A stretch of 64,000 nucleotides of DNA from contig CAXXLS010000017.1 in assembly GCA_963677135.2 (NCBI GenBank), positions 806,001 through 870,000 on the forward strand, in the 5' to 3' direction. The position numbers and the translations under genes were made by a program. Positions 50,758 through 59,982 of this stretch are shown piece after piece. The first letter of the stretch is position 1, and each line of letters starts with the position of its first letter. The DNA is from Seleniibacterium sp963677135. GTDB lineage: Bacteria; Desulfobacterota; Desulfuromonadia; Desulfuromonadales; Geopsychrobacteraceae. Below the pieces are notes generated by a model. That model saw only the letters and a program-made list of their open reading frames with translations. It had not been told where the DNA came from and searched no databases.

Positions 50758-51024
50758 ATGACAAAAGATCCATCAGAACTCATGGAATTCCCCTGTCATT
50801 ATGAATTTAAAGCGGTCGGTCTGGCTGGTGATCCCTTTGTCCAGGGCGTCACTTCAGCCGTTGAGAAGCACGCCAGCCTTGGCCGGGAGAACATTCGCTG
50901 CCGTCCTAGCGGGAAGGGGAATTACCAGGCCGTCTCCGTCCTGGTAACATTGCAAAGTTTCGAGCAACTTACCGCCATTTATCAGGAAATGAAGAAAATC
51001 CCCGATTTGAAAATGTTGCTTTAA
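50758..51024 (+). CDS. ybeD: YbeD family protein (DUF493)
   Basis: An 88-aa ferredoxin-like fold protein of the YbeD/DUF493 family, whose function is uncertain; the fold resembles the ACT-like regulatory domain of D-3-phosphoglycerate dehydrogenase. Family features visible are LMEFPCHYEFKAVGLAG, the CRPSGKGNYQAVSVLVTLQSF strand pair and a C-terminal helix ending MKKIPDLKMLL. It follows dut by 6 bp and is probably cotranscribed. Confidence 0.78.
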   Translation: MTKDPSELMEFPCHYEFKAVGLAGDPFVQGVTSAVEKHASLGRENIRCRPSGKGNYQAVSVLVTLQSFEQLTAIYQEMKKIPDLKMLL

Positions 51025-51073
51025 AGACATCACGATACTAAAATGGCTTAAACACTAACCTTCGGAGATTGCT

Positions 51074-51682
51074 ATGTTGCTTTCGATCAATCCTGAAAAT
51101 CCCCAACCCCGCCTTGTTCGTCAGGTTGTCGAATCACTTAAGCAGGGCGGTGTTATCATTTATCCCACCGATACCACCTACGGTATCGGCTGTGACATTT
51201 TTAATCGTAAAGGGGTCAAAAAGATTTTTCAGATCAAGCAGCGTGACAGCCGGAAACCTTTCTCATTCATCTGCAGCGACCTTGCTGAAATATCCAATTA
51301 CGCCCAGGTCAGCAATTTTGCCTTCAAAATCATGAAGCGGCACCTGCCTGGCGCCTATACCTTTGTTCTTGAAGCCACCAAAATCGTCCCCGATTCGCTG
51401 AGCACAAAACAGAAAACCGTCGGGATCAGAATTCCTGACAGTCCTATCTGTCACGCTATCGTAAAGGAACTCGGCCACCCGCTGGTCACCACCAGTGCCA
51501 ATATCTCAGGGGAGGAGACCCCGGAGGATCCCCATCAGATCCATGAGCAACTTGGAAAGATGGTCGATTTCGTCATTGACGGAGGGATCTCCATTAATGA
51601 AGCGTCCACAGTGATCAGCCTGGTCGGAGACCAGGTCGAGGTATTGCGCAAGGGAAGCGGTGACATCTCCTGGATCGAATAA
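51074..51682 (+). CDS. L-threonylcarbamoyladenylate synthase family protein (Sua5/YciO/YrdC)
   Basis: A YrdC-domain protein. Family members make threonylcarbamoyl-AMP for the t6A37 tRNA modification; the YciO subgroup has an unclear role. The 202-aa product shows GGVIIYPTDTTYGIGCDIF, KQRDSRKPFSFIC (K-x-R and SxN ligand residues), LPGAYTFVLEAT, VGIRIPDSPICHAI and PLVTTSANISGEETP, and ends where YciO-type proteins end, without the extra Sua5 domain. The ATG at 51074 follows TTCGGAGATTGCT. A T8 terminator begins at its stop codon. Confidence 0.83.
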   Translation: MLLSINPENPQPRLVRQVVESLKQGGVIIYPTDTTYGIGCDIFNRKGVKKIFQIKQRDSRKPFSFICSDLAEISNYAQVSNFAFKIMKRHLPGAYTFVLEATKIVPDSLSTKQKTVGIRIPDSPICHAIVKELGHPLVTTSANISGEETPEDPHQIHEQLGKMVDFVIDGGISINEASTVISLVGDQVEVLRKGSGDISWIE

Positions 51683-51709
51683 AAAAAACGGCTGAAAGCC
51701 GTTTTTTTT
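51681..51709. terminator. Bidirectional intrinsic terminator between the YrdC-domain gene and pilT2
   Basis: Eight As, CGGC, a 5-nt TGAAA loop, GCCG and eight Ts form a symmetrical hairpin, giving a U-run on both strands. It separates the convergent YrdC-domain gene and the minus-strand pilT-like gene (stop at 51737). Confidence 0.85.
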
Positions 51710-51736
51710 ATTGACTGAATCCGTCAGCAAGTCACG

Positions 51737-52804
51737 TCAGGTAAACGTCAGTTTCCGCTCAAGGTCCATTGAAGTCGACACCCGCTTCGCCTCACGGACC
51801 GTGATCAGTCCCTTTTTACACAGTTGAATCAGGTGCTGGTCCATAGTCTGCATCTGATACTGGGCACTGCCTTTTTCGATGTGTGCCTTGATATCATCAA
51901 GGTTTCCTTCCCTGATGCAAGCCTGAATCGTTGTGGTGGTACGCATGACCTCGACGACCGGAATGACGTTCTCTCCCGTTTTATCTTCAAGCAGGCGCAA
52001 AGATACGGTCGCCACCAGAATATCGGCAAGCCGTTGTCTCAGAATTTCCTGTGATTCCGGCGGGAAGTGCCCGATCAGGCGGTTGATGGTCGAGACCGCC
52101 CCCTGGGTGTGAAGGGTCGAGAAGACCAGGTGTCCCGTTTCCGATGCTTTGATACAGGCGTCGATGGTTTCCACATCACGCAACTCACCAACCATGATGA
52201 CATCCGGGTCCATACGCAGGGAAGCCTTCAGCGCGGAACTGAAATCATGGGTGTCGATTCCGACCTCACGCTGTATGATGCAGCTTTTCTGAGACTTGAA
52301 AAGGAACTCGATAGGATCCTCTATCGTTACGATATTATAAGCATATTTTTCATTGATATAGTTGATCATGGAGGCCAGGGTCGTCGATTTGCCATTTCCT
52401 GTAGGTCCCGTGACCAGAACGAGCCCATTGGGAGCCTTGACGATTTCGGCGAGCACGGCCGGAAGCTTTAAATCCTGAAAACTGCCAATTTCAGGTGGAA
52501 TGACCCGCATGACGATGCCGATATGACCGCGCTGCCTGAAAATGCTGACCCTGAACCGGCCACCGTTGCCGAGAGCGTAGGAAGCGTCGAATTCCGTGAA
52601 ATCGTCAGAAAGAGAACGTTTGTTCTTCTCCATGATCGTCGCCGCGATAAATTCCGTATCCTGCGGTTTCAGATTGGGAAGTTTTGAGCGTAACAACTGC
52701 CCGTGAGCCCGAAAGAAAGGGGGGTTGTCGACCTCGAAATGGATATCTGAAACCCTTTTGGCAAAAGCGATTTCGAGAATCTGATTGAGTGTTTTTATAT
52801 CCAT
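51737..52804 (-). CDS. pilT: PilT-like type IV pilus retraction ATPase (second copy)
   Basis: A 355-aa hexameric GspE/PilT ATPase. It has the SDIHFEVD motif of the N-domain (residues 19-26), Walker A GPTGNGKSTT (about 130), the Asp box TIEDPIEF, Walker B DPDVIMVGELRD, the His box GHLVFSTLHT and a PilT-like C-terminal helical domain. It is clearly different from the other pilT at 1-838. It follows the DUF4388 gene by 11 bp and should be cotranscribed with it, which hints at a specialised retraction ATPase controlled by, or cooperating with, that protein. Whether it is PilT or PilU in function is not decidable from sequence here. Confidence 0.88.
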   Translation of the reverse strand: MDIKTLNQILEIAFAKRVSDIHFEVDNPPFFRAHGQLLRSKLPNLKPQDTEFIAATIMEKNKRSLSDDFTEFDASYALGNGGRFRVSIFRQRGHIGIVMRVIPPEIGSFQDLKLPAVLAEIVKAPNGLVLVTGPTGNGKSTTLASMINYINEKYAYNIVTIEDPIEFLFKSQKSCIIQREVGIDTHDFSSALKASLRMDPDVIMVGELRDVETIDACIKASETGHLVFSTLHTQGAVSTINRLIGHFPPESQEILRQRLADILVATVSLRLLEDKTGENVIPVVEVMRTTTTIQACIREGNLDDIKAHIEKGSAQYQMQTMDQHLIQLCKKGLITVREAKRVSTSMDLERKLTFT

Positions 52805-52815
52805 GCAGAAACTCC

Positions 52816-54615
52816 TTAATGGATGATATCTGATCTCGAGTTGTCACGCAGCTGTTTCCGGAACAAGGCGTTTTCCATGGCCAACCCGGCCTGCCCGGCG
52901 AAAAATTCCAGAAAATCAACGGGGACGGCCTGAGACTGCTGCTGTCCGAAATCGGCATATGTGATCGTGATCGTGCGCTCGTTGCTCCGTAAAGGCAGCA
53001 GCAGGCAGGTCGCCTCGGCGGGAGCCCCGATTTCCGGATAAAGAAGATCGGACAGCATTCCGTCCAGCGCCTCCCCGATATAGTAACGTCCGCTACTTAA
53101 CGCATCCTGAAAAATGGATTCGCGACGAACCGGGATGCGGATTTTAAGGGGCGCAGAGGGGCCGGCCGTCCTGTCACTCAGAATTCCTATGCTGCGCTCC
53201 GCAATGAGCTGCTGACGATCGACAACCAGGGTCAGGGAACGCGGGAAAAATTCACTGACGAACTGCAGCAGTGACAGGGAAATATCCGGGGCTTTTTTCA
53301 ATAACCGCAGGTTGGACAGACTGTTCCGCAATTTTGAAAACTGCAGGCGCCGTTCTTCGCTGAAGCAACTTCGTATATATGTGCTGAAAGACTTGAGAAA
53401 CTTGACCAGATCATCGGCCGTTGCGCTCGTCTCCTGATTCGGGCTCGGATAGGGGAAGACTGCCCGCATTCCGTCATTCAGAGACTCAAGGGCGAACTCA
53501 TAGTCATTGGGCAGAGTCAGCTGAATCAGGGAAATGTTTGAATATTTATGCAGGGTCATTGATCGCAGGTTCATAAGGGCGTCGGTACTGAATCCCGGAT
53601 GATCCGGATCGGGGCAACTGAACACGACGACAGGCTCAAGAGCCTTTGCTATGCTTCGGTTGACCAGGCTGTCGAGTTCGTCCTGCTGCCGGGTAACAAA
53701 GGTCAGGATGCCTTCCCGTTTGCAGACGGTCATGATCGCGTGTTGTAAAAATTCATCGGCACTATAGAGAATGACCGCCTGGGTGGATGCGTTCTGATGG
53801 GGAAGACCAGCATCCAGGTGGGAATGCTCTGACAGGAACGCGACAAGTTTGTTCCTTTCCTCCTCGTCGAAACCGGGCATGCACTGAGCGAGCTCCTGGC
53901 GATGAATATCGAGGGGGTCGAAAGCGTCAAGAACCTGGAACACCCGCGGTTTCTTCCGTTCTATCTTGTCCAGCTCGGCAAGGCCGAGAATATCTTCAGA
54001 CACCTCGATGTCAGTATCTTCGAAAGATCCGTTGTCAGAAGATGTCACCGGTGTCGGCACCTCACCCTCATAGGGCTCGTCGGAAATAACGATTTCGCCG
54101 CTATGAACCTTTTCATCAAAGATACGCAAGGCGTCCATCAGGACCATCTGGGTATCAAGACTGACATTCTGCAAATCGGAGGGCAGGTATTGATAGTCAT
54201 CCGGGATGGAATACTCTTCGGTGTCCAGGGTAAACACTCCCCTGGTCCAACTGACCATTTCCACAACGGTCATTTCAATTAAAGTTTCCAGGGCCTTGTA
54301 GGCGGCATCTTTGGAGAGCCCGCAATATTCATGCAGGGTCGCAATCAATGGCCGCCGGTTTGAGCCCGCTGACTCCTGAATAGCAAGCGCATGATCGAGC
54401 TCCTCCTGGCTGATGACATTTCCCTCAAGGAGAATCTTGCCGATTTTGAGGTCGTCGTTGGAATGCATGGCGCTGACAATATAGCCATTGTTAAACACCA
54501 GCTGTCCTTCACCTTTACGGCTGTACACGTTCAGGGTACCGGACTTTCTCGTTGAATGGATGAGCTGGATCACATCAACGATAGGCAGATGTTCAAGTTC
54601 GCCTGTTAATGGCAT
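52816..54615 (-). CDS. DUF4388 (PATAN) domain protein
   Basis: A 599-aa cytoplasmic protein. Residues 1-110 are a DUF4388/PATAN domain (MPLTGELEHLPIVDVIQLIHSTRKSGTL, shortened as motif at 1-20, then GQLVFNNGYIVSA), a scaffold domain found in regulators of motility and development. An acidic low-complexity linker (about 165-215) follows, then an alpha/beta region (about 285-400) resembling a degenerate receiver (AVILYSADEFLQHAIMTVC). A C-terminal GAF-like segment (about 440-590) carries SLTLVVDRQQLIAERSIGIL and VDFLEFFAGQAGLAMENALF. I see no kinase, cyclase or DNA-binding domain. It is the first gene of an operon with the second pilT. Confidence 0.7.
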   Translation of the reverse strand: MPLTGELEHLPIVDVIQLIHSTRKSGTLNVYSRKGEGQLVFNNGYIVSAMHSNDDLKIGKILLEGNVISQEELDHALAIQESAGSNRRPLIATLHEYCGLSKDAAYKALETLIEMTVVEMVSWTRGVFTLDTEEYSIPDDYQYLPSDLQNVSLDTQMVLMDALRIFDEKVHSGEIVISDEPYEGEVPTPVTSSDNGSFEDTDIEVSEDILGLAELDKIERKKPRVFQVLDAFDPLDIHRQELAQCMPGFDEEERNKLVAFLSEHSHLDAGLPHQNASTQAVILYSADEFLQHAIMTVCKREGILTFVTRQQDELDSLVNRSIAKALEPVVVFSCPDPDHPGFSTDALMNLRSMTLHKYSNISLIQLTLPNDYEFALESLNDGMRAVFPYPSPNQETSATADDLVKFLKSFSTYIRSCFSEERRLQFSKLRNSLSNLRLLKKAPDISLSLLQFVSEFFPRSLTLVVDRQQLIAERSIGILSDRTAGPSAPLKIRIPVRRESIFQDALSSGRYYIGEALDGMLSDLLYPEIGAPAEATCLLLPLRSNERTITITYADFGQQQSQAVPVDFLEFFAGQAGLAMENALFRKQLRDNSRSDIIH

Positions 54616-54769
54616 TCAGGAACCTCATTTGTCATGAAAAATTAATAAGTCGGCATTATTGTTAGAATCTATTAAACTCAATATCGGTTCAATTTTCAAG
54701 TATTATATATAAATAAACGGCTTTTTTAAAAATATTGGATTGATATTGCAGGAAAAGAAGGGCAGGGAC

Positions 54770-54803
54770 AAAAAAAGCCTCCGGAAAAGATTCCGGAGGC
54801 TTT
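54770..54803 (-). terminator. Intrinsic terminator after tRNA-Leu
   Basis: GCCTCCGGAA (54777-54786) and TTCCGGAGGC (54791-54800) form a perfect 10-bp stem with a 4-nt loop. On the minus strand it is followed by seven Ts (54770-54776), 9 nt beyond the tRNA 3' end. Confidence 0.85.
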
Positions 54804-54812
54804 GATTTCAGT

Positions 54813-54899
54813 TGGTGCCGAAGGCGAGACTCGAACTCGCACGGGAATACTCCCACCACCCCCTCAAGATGGCGTGTCTACCAGTTCCACCACTTCGGC
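54813..54899 (-). tRNA. tRNA-Leu(GAG)
   Basis: The reverse strand folds as an 87-nt class II tRNA: acceptor GCCGAAG/CTTCGGC with an encoded CCA, D-arm GTGGAACTGGTAGACAC, anticodon stem CCATC/GGTGG (one T-G pair) with loop TTGAGGG, long variable arm GGGAGTATTCCC, and T-arm GCGAGTTCGAGTCTCGC. The anticodon GAG reads CUC and CUU leucine codons. It lies 53 bp downstream of secG on the same strand and ends at a strong terminator, so it is probably processed from a secG transcript, as with leuU in E. coli. Confidence 0.96.
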
Positions 54900-54951
54900 A
54901 AGCGGAGGTATATATACTCAACGCGTTATCAACTGTCAATAGAGAATTTAA

Positions 54952-55254
54952 TTATTTTTGTTCTGGTGTCGCCGGGGCGGCAGGCGCCGGTGCAGCTACC
55001 GAACTGGGCATCACTGTCTGGGACGAGGGGGAACTGTAAAAATATGCCAGGGACAGACTTGTCAGCATGAAAATGATAGCAGCTCCGGCAGTGATTTTAC
55101 TCATAAAATTGCCACTGGTCGATCCGAACATAGCTTGGCTGCCACCCGCACCGAAGGATGCTCCCGCCTGGGCACCTTTACCCATTTGCAGAAGTACGAT
55201 AACGATCAATGCGATTGATACAATGATATGCAGTCCAATCAAAACTGTTGTCAT
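54952..55254 (-). CDS. secG: Preprotein translocase subunit SecG
   Basis: The small SecYEG component that assists SecA-driven protein export. The 100-aa protein has two transmembrane helices (about 3-22 and 53-72) with the conserved loop LLQMGKGAQAGASFGAGGSQAMFGS between them. The tail is rich in Ala and Pro (VAAPAPAAPATPEQ). AAGGAG lies 8 nt before the ATG. It is followed by tRNA-Leu(GAG), as in E. coli. Confidence 0.92.
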   Translation of the reverse strand: MTTVLIGLHIIVSIALIVIVLLQMGKGAQAGASFGAGGSQAMFGSTSGNFMSKITAGAAIIFMLTSLSLAYFYSSPSSQTVMPSSVAAPAPAAPATPEQK

Positions 55255-55358
55255 TCAATATCTCCTTTTGATGAATTAACCGCAGAAAACTATCACAGAA
55301 AGAAAATCTTGCAAAGTTAATTTTCCTCAGAATTTATTCATATAATCCGGAGCATTAA

Positions 55359-57074
55359 TTAATGAATGTAGGCTTCGGAGACATAGCGCCGCATCATGAC
55401 ATGGGTATTGAAATAGTAGGCGTTTTTACTGATGGCGTTTTTCATGACCCTGATCCAGCCAGGCCGGTCTTGATAATACAAAGGGATTATTTTGTTTTCC
55501 AGCTTGTCATACAGATCGACCAGGTCCTCGTCATTTTGCGGGTTTTCCTCAGGGGCGTCCAGAGGAGGAGGACCGATGGACCAACCGGTGACATCCTCAA
55601 TATGTCCCTCGATCCACCAGCCGTCCAGAACACTGAAATTCGGGACACCGTTCAGAGCCGCCTTCATGCCGCTGGTACCCGAAGCTTCCAGGGGCCGGAT
55701 GGGATTGTTCAGCCAGAGATCAACGCCGGGAATGAGCTGGCTGGCCACATCCATATCATAATCCTCGAGAAAGACGACGGACACCTTGTCACGCAACTGG
55801 TGGGTATATTGAATGATGTTCTGAATCACTTTTTTGCCCTCCTGATCTGCGGGATGGGCCTTGCCTCCGAAAACCAATTGTATTTTTTTCATACCAACGG
55901 CAATCAGCCTGTCCAGATCCCGAAACAGCAGATCGCCCCGTTTGTATGTTGCGGCTCTTCGCGCAAAACCGACAGTCAGGATATCTGGGTCCAGACGGAG
56001 TCCGTTTTTTTCATAGACATATTGAAAAAACAGCGCCTTGGCACCACAGTGGGCATCCCAGATCTCCTCATCGGGGATATGATCGACGCGCACCAGCATT
56101 TCCGGTTCATTGGCCCATCCGGGCAGGTATTGATCGTAGATATTGACAAAAAAGGGAGAGCACCAGGTGAATGGATGGACACCATTGGTTATGGAGTGAA
56201 TCTTGAATCCGGGAAACAGATTCTGAGATACCTGGCCATGCCGCTTGGCGACACCATTGATGAATTTGCTGAGATTCATGGCCAGCAGCGTCATGTTCAA
56301 TTCCAACTTTCCGGAAAATTCCTTCAGCAGGTCAATGGATATTTCGCGCGGCAAGATCGCTTCGACCAGTGCGTAATCAAACCGATCGTGTCCTGCGGGA
56401 ACAGGTGTATGGGTCGTAAAGACGCACTGTTCCATAACCCGCTTGACGGAAGTCGAACCGGCATTCTCGTGAGCACTGGCATCAAGCAGTTCGCGGGTGC
56501 TTTTGAGCAGTTCCAGAGTCAGAAGGCTCGCATGCCCCTCGTTCATATGATATTTCCTGATCTCGAAATTCAGCCTTTTCAGCATCCTTGACCCACCGAT
56601 GCCGAGAATAATCTCCTGTTTCAGGCGCATCACATTATCTCCACCATAAAGGTGATCGGTCAGTTCCCGATCCCTCGGATCATTTCCTGGGATATCGGTG
56701 TCGAGAAACAGAATGGGAACCTCTCCGCCGGTCGGACTTTTCACCCGGTAGAGCCAGGCCTGAACCTTGACGTCGCGTTGTTCCATGGACACCAGGATCT
56801 TTTGCGGCAGCAATTCCATGAAATGCTCGGGATACCACAGGCAGTCTGATTCCACCTGCCAGGCATTATGGTCAAAGTGCTGTTTGAAATAACCCTTGCG
56901 ATAGAGTAAAGTCACAGCAACAAGTGGAATCTTCAAATCTGCGGCACTTTTGATCGTGTCTCCGGCCAGCACACCAAGACCGCCGCTATAGGTCGGTATA
57001 TCCGGACTGATCCCGATTTCCATGGAAAAATACGCAATGCGGGATTCCGTAATATAGGAGCTGCAGGTATCCAT
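55359..57074 (-). CDS. glgP: Alpha-glucan phosphorylase (short GlgP type)
   Basis: A GT35 PLP-dependent phosphorylase that releases glucose 1-phosphate from glycogen or maltodextrin. The 571-aa protein belongs to the short bacterial type, lacking part of the N-terminal region of the 800-aa enzymes. Motifs: YFSMEIGISPDIPTYSGGLG near the N-terminus, HMNEGHASLLTLE, FTTHTPVPAGHDRF, GFARRAATYKR, QLVFGGKAHPAD and the PLP lysine in EASGTSGMKAALNG. GGAGGACAATACT precedes the ATG. It is transcribed alone, 104 bp upstream of secG. No glgB, glgC or glgA is nearby. Confidence 0.9.
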   Translation of the reverse strand: MDTCSSYITESRIAYFSMEIGISPDIPTYSGGLGVLAGDTIKSAADLKIPLVAVTLLYRKGYFKQHFDHNAWQVESDCLWYPEHFMELLPQKILVSMEQRDVKVQAWLYRVKSPTGGEVPILFLDTDIPGNDPRDRELTDHLYGGDNVMRLKQEIILGIGGSRMLKRLNFEIRKYHMNEGHASLLTLELLKSTRELLDASAHENAGSTSVKRVMEQCVFTTHTPVPAGHDRFDYALVEAILPREISIDLLKEFSGKLELNMTLLAMNLSKFINGVAKRHGQVSQNLFPGFKIHSITNGVHPFTWCSPFFVNIYDQYLPGWANEPEMLVRVDHIPDEEIWDAHCGAKALFFQYVYEKNGLRLDPDILTVGFARRAATYKRGDLLFRDLDRLIAVGMKKIQLVFGGKAHPADQEGKKVIQNIIQYTHQLRDKVSVVFLEDYDMDVASQLIPGVDLWLNNPIRPLEASGTSGMKAALNGVPNFSVLDGWWIEGHIEDVTGWSIGPPPLDAPEENPQNDEDLVDLYDKLENKIIPLYYQDRPGWIRVMKNAISKNAYYFNTHVMMRRYVSEAYIH

Positions 57075-57371
57075 AGTATTGTCCTCCGAAGGGTGAAAGA
57101 CGAATCAGAGGCTCTCCGTGAGCTTCGGAGAAAAGCCTTGACGTTTCTGTTTCGAAAACCCGCAATGTTTCCCAAAGACGAGGCCGTCAGGCCAGAAATC
57201 GGTGCAGAGCCCATGCGGGAGCTGGAGAACACCCCGACCACAGATTCGTAGCAGGATTGCCCAATGGACCTTTTTCAGTCGGAAACTTAGTTAAAGTCTA
57301 GCAAACAAGAACCGATCTTCATCTGCCAAAGCACGAACATGTGCCTTTTCTGATCATGGAGATGTTTTCTT

Positions 57372-59735
57372 ATGAACCGCAGGGAGAATATTGACTTCAG
57401 TCAGTTGCTTGACGGTTTGGCTGATGCCGTATTTGTTTCAGAGTGCCTGGCTGATGGAACTCCCGGCAATTATATCTATTGCAATCAGGCCACCTTCGAT
57501 CTCATCGGCTACACCACCGAAGATCTAGCCAGGCGCTCTCCACTCGACATCAACAAGCTTGCCCAGGAAAATTCCGAGAATTACCAGAAAGTGCTGGCCG
57601 AACTGGACAGCGAGGAAAAAGTCCTTTACCGTACCGATCTTTTACACAAGGACGGTCATTGGATTCATGTTGAAATGAGCTGCAGGAAGTTCGATTTTCT
57701 TGAACGCTCTCTGTTTTTCTGTTCGGCGCGAGATATCTCTATACGAGAAAAATATGAAGAAACCATCAAGGCCCTGGTTCGCAGCACCGTAGGCCTCACC
57801 GGCCAGGAATGCCTTGAGGAAATAACGAAGAACCTGTGTGGCTGGCTCCATGTCGATGGCGCCTGCATCGGTCTTTTCAACAACGGGGGATTCCATATCC
57901 TTGCCTGCCACCATCAGGGGCATCCACGTCAGCCTTTCCGGGTCCCCATCGAAGAGACGCCGCTGCATCAACTTGCCACCGGTCTCTACACTTTCTGTGA
58001 CGAGCATTCTGCCGACCGGTTTGCCGAACCATGTTATCAGGTATTGCAGGGAAGCCGTTGTTTCATCGGGACACCCATGACCAGCCACAGTGGTTCCGTT
58101 CTCGGTGCAGTCTGTCTTTTCTCTGAAAAACCCGTGGCCAAGGGTCCGCATATTGAGGAATTCCTCGCCATCATCGCGTCCAGAGCAGCTGCGGAATGTG
58201 AGCGGCTTCATTACATAAAGGAGCTCAGTCACAGCGAGGAGATGCTGCGCACTCTTTTCAATTCGACCGCAGAAGCGATCGTCGGAATAGACCTGCATGG
58301 AAATATTGTTTTCTGCAATCCCTCGACCCTGAAAATCCTTGGATACGCCTCGGAAGAAGAACTCATCGGCAGGAATTTTCACCGTACGGTGCAAGACGAC
58401 ACGCTGAACAGCTCCCCGGAATGCCCCTACATAAAGGACATAGAAAAAGGTGCGAGAATCAGCAGTGAAACGATCTTTACCGACCGCACCGGGCAACCCA
58501 TCCCGGTCGAGTACTGGGGACACCCCATGCACCGGGACCAGCAGCTGGTCGGAGCCGTTATCACCTTCATCAACATCACCAGAAGGAAAGCCCTCGAACA
58601 GCAGTTGCAGCACTCCCAGAGAATGGAAGCCATCGGTACGCTGACCGGCGGTATCGCCCATGACTTCAACAATATCCTCACCGTCATTTCTGGCTACGCC
58701 GGACTCCTGGAAGCGCAGCTGGCAGACCAGCCGAAAGCCCTTTCCAAGATTCAGAAAATCGGTGCTGCTGCCGAGCGGGGATCAAAACTGACTCACGGTC
58801 TTCTGGCATACAGTCGCAAGAAATCGGAACCATCCACGCCCCTCGACCTTAATCAGCTGGTGATTCGTGTTCATGAAATCTTTGGCCAGGTTATCGGCGA
58901 CCAGATCAGACGACAACTGGTTCTGTCAAAACAGCAAATGGTAGTTCTCGCAGATTCTGCGCAATTGGAACAAGTTCTGGTCAATCTGGCCACTAATGCC
59001 AGGGATGCCATGCCGGACGGTGGCATACTGACCATGACGACCGAAGAAACCGAAATCGATCTTAGCTTCTGCCAGACTTACGGCTATGGAGAGCCCGGCC
59101 GCTATGCGCTGATTACCGTCGAGGACAGCGGAGCGGGGATTCCGGAAGCAATTCACCAGAAAATTTTCGATCCATTTTTCACCACCAAGGACACCGGCAA
59201 AGGGACCGGTCTCGGGTTGGCCATGGCGTGGGGTATCGTCAAACAGCACAAAGGCTACATTCTGGTCGACAGCAAACCGGGGCAGGGGAGCAGATTCAAG
59301 ATCTATCTGCCGATATCCGATCAGAAAATTGTCTACCACCCGGTCAGTGGGGGAAATGAACTTAGGGGGGGAGAGGAAACCATTCTTCTCGTAGAAGACG
59401 ACATACTGGTCAGGGAATCTACTGAAAGCATCCTGACGGCGGTAGGATACTCGGTCTTTACCTGTGAATCTGCAGAAACAGCCTTAACCTTTCTCAGCAG
59501 CGCTGATCACCCCATCGACATCATTCTATCCGATGTCGTGATGCCGGGGCTCAAAGGACCTGACTTCTACCATGAGTTAAGAAAAATCACATCAATTCCA
59601 ATTATCTTCATGAGCGGGTACACCTTTGACCATCTTCGCGAGCAGGGGCTTCTTAACGACGGAGTCCCCTTACTTCACAAACCGATCCAACCGGTCGAAC
59701 TGTTGAACTGCATACATAGCCAGTTGAAGAAATAG
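57372..59735 (+). CDS. Hybrid sensor histidine kinase (PAS-GAF-PAS-HisKA-HATPase-REC)
   Basis: A soluble 787-aa two-component kinase with no transmembrane segment, so it senses a cytoplasmic signal. Order: PAS1 (about 10-125), GAF (about 145-285), PAS2 (about 290-405, FNSTAEAIVGIDLHGNIVFC shortened here), HisKA with the phospho-acceptor in GGIAHDFNNILT (about 430), HATPase_c (about 525-650, NLATNARDAM, GAGIPEAI, GTGLGLAMAWG) and a C-terminal receiver (about 665-785, LLVEDDILVRES, Asp in IILSDVVMPG, the Lys in LLHKPIQ). The kinase subtype with an attached receiver suggests an internal phosphorelay. No separate response regulator with an output domain is adjacent; the two XRE-cupin genes downstream are on the same strand but 247 bp away. 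Confidence 0.88.
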   Translation: MNRRENIDFSQLLDGLADAVFVSECLADGTPGNYIYCNQATFDLIGYTTEDLARRSPLDINKLAQENSENYQKVLAELDSEEKVLYRTDLLHKDGHWIHVEMSCRKFDFLERSLFFCSARDISIREKYEETIKALVRSTVGLTGQECLEEITKNLCGWLHVDGACIGLFNNGGFHILACHHQGHPRQPFRVPIEETPLHQLATGLYTFCDEHSADRFAEPCYQVLQGSRCFIGTPMTSHSGSVLGAVCLFSEKPVAKGPHIEEFLAIIASRAAAECERLHYIKELSHSEEMLRTLFNSTAEAIVGIDLHGNIVFCNPSTLKILGYASEEELIGRNFHRTVQDDTLNSSPECPYIKDIEKGARISSETIFTDRTGQPIPVEYWGHPMHRDQQLVGAVITFINITRRKALEQQLQHSQRMEAIGTLTGGIAHDFNNILTVISGYAGLLEAQLADQPKALSKIQKIGAAAERGSKLTHGLLAYSRKKSEPSTPLDLNQLVIRVHEIFGQVIGDQIRRQLVLSKQQMVVLADSAQLEQVLVNLATNARDAMPDGGILTMTTEETEIDLSFCQTYGYGEPGRYALITVEDSGAGIPEAIHQKIFDPFFTTKDTGKGTGLGLAMAWGIVKQHKGYILVDSKPGQGSRFKIYLPISDQKIVYHPVSGGNELRGGEETILLVEDDILVRESTESILTAVGYSVFTCESAETALTFLSSADHPIDIILSDVVMPGLKGPDFYHELRKITSIPIIFMSGYTFDHLREQGLLNDGVPLLHKPIQPVELLNCIHSQLKK

Positions 59736-59924
59736 TCATGTGACAATTTTTTATTTTTGCTCCAAAAGTTGAATCGACCATTAGAAAAAATGATTTTTCC
59801 ATAAGATATTCTTTTTTTCATATAAAAGACTTCCTGCCCAGATTCTGTCCCGAACCTCTTCCATAAATTCATGAAATCACAGAAAAATAGTGGTTACCAT
59901 TTAGCGCCGCGGATATCTCATATA

Positions 59925-59956
59925 GGGTTGACAACCCATATCTCTCATGTTAAAAC
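59925..59956 (+). promoter_or_regulatory. Sigma-70 promoter with palindromic operator upstream of the XRE-cupin pair
   Basis: TTGACA (59928-59933), a 17-bp spacer and TAAAAC (59951-59956) form a good sigma-70 promoter 27 bp before the first ATG. The -35 element sits inside the palindrome GGGTT-GAC-AACCC (59925-59937), so a bound repressor would occlude RNA polymerase. Autoregulation by one of the XRE proteins is a reasonable inference. Confidence 0.6.
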
Positions 59957-59982
59957 ATCATTCTAAATAGCCATGGAGTGTT

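Noticed and set aside
55362..56591. A 409-codon plus-strand frame inside glgP
   Set aside because: The minus-strand phosphorylase is complete with PLP lysine motif; the antisense frame has no recognisable domain.
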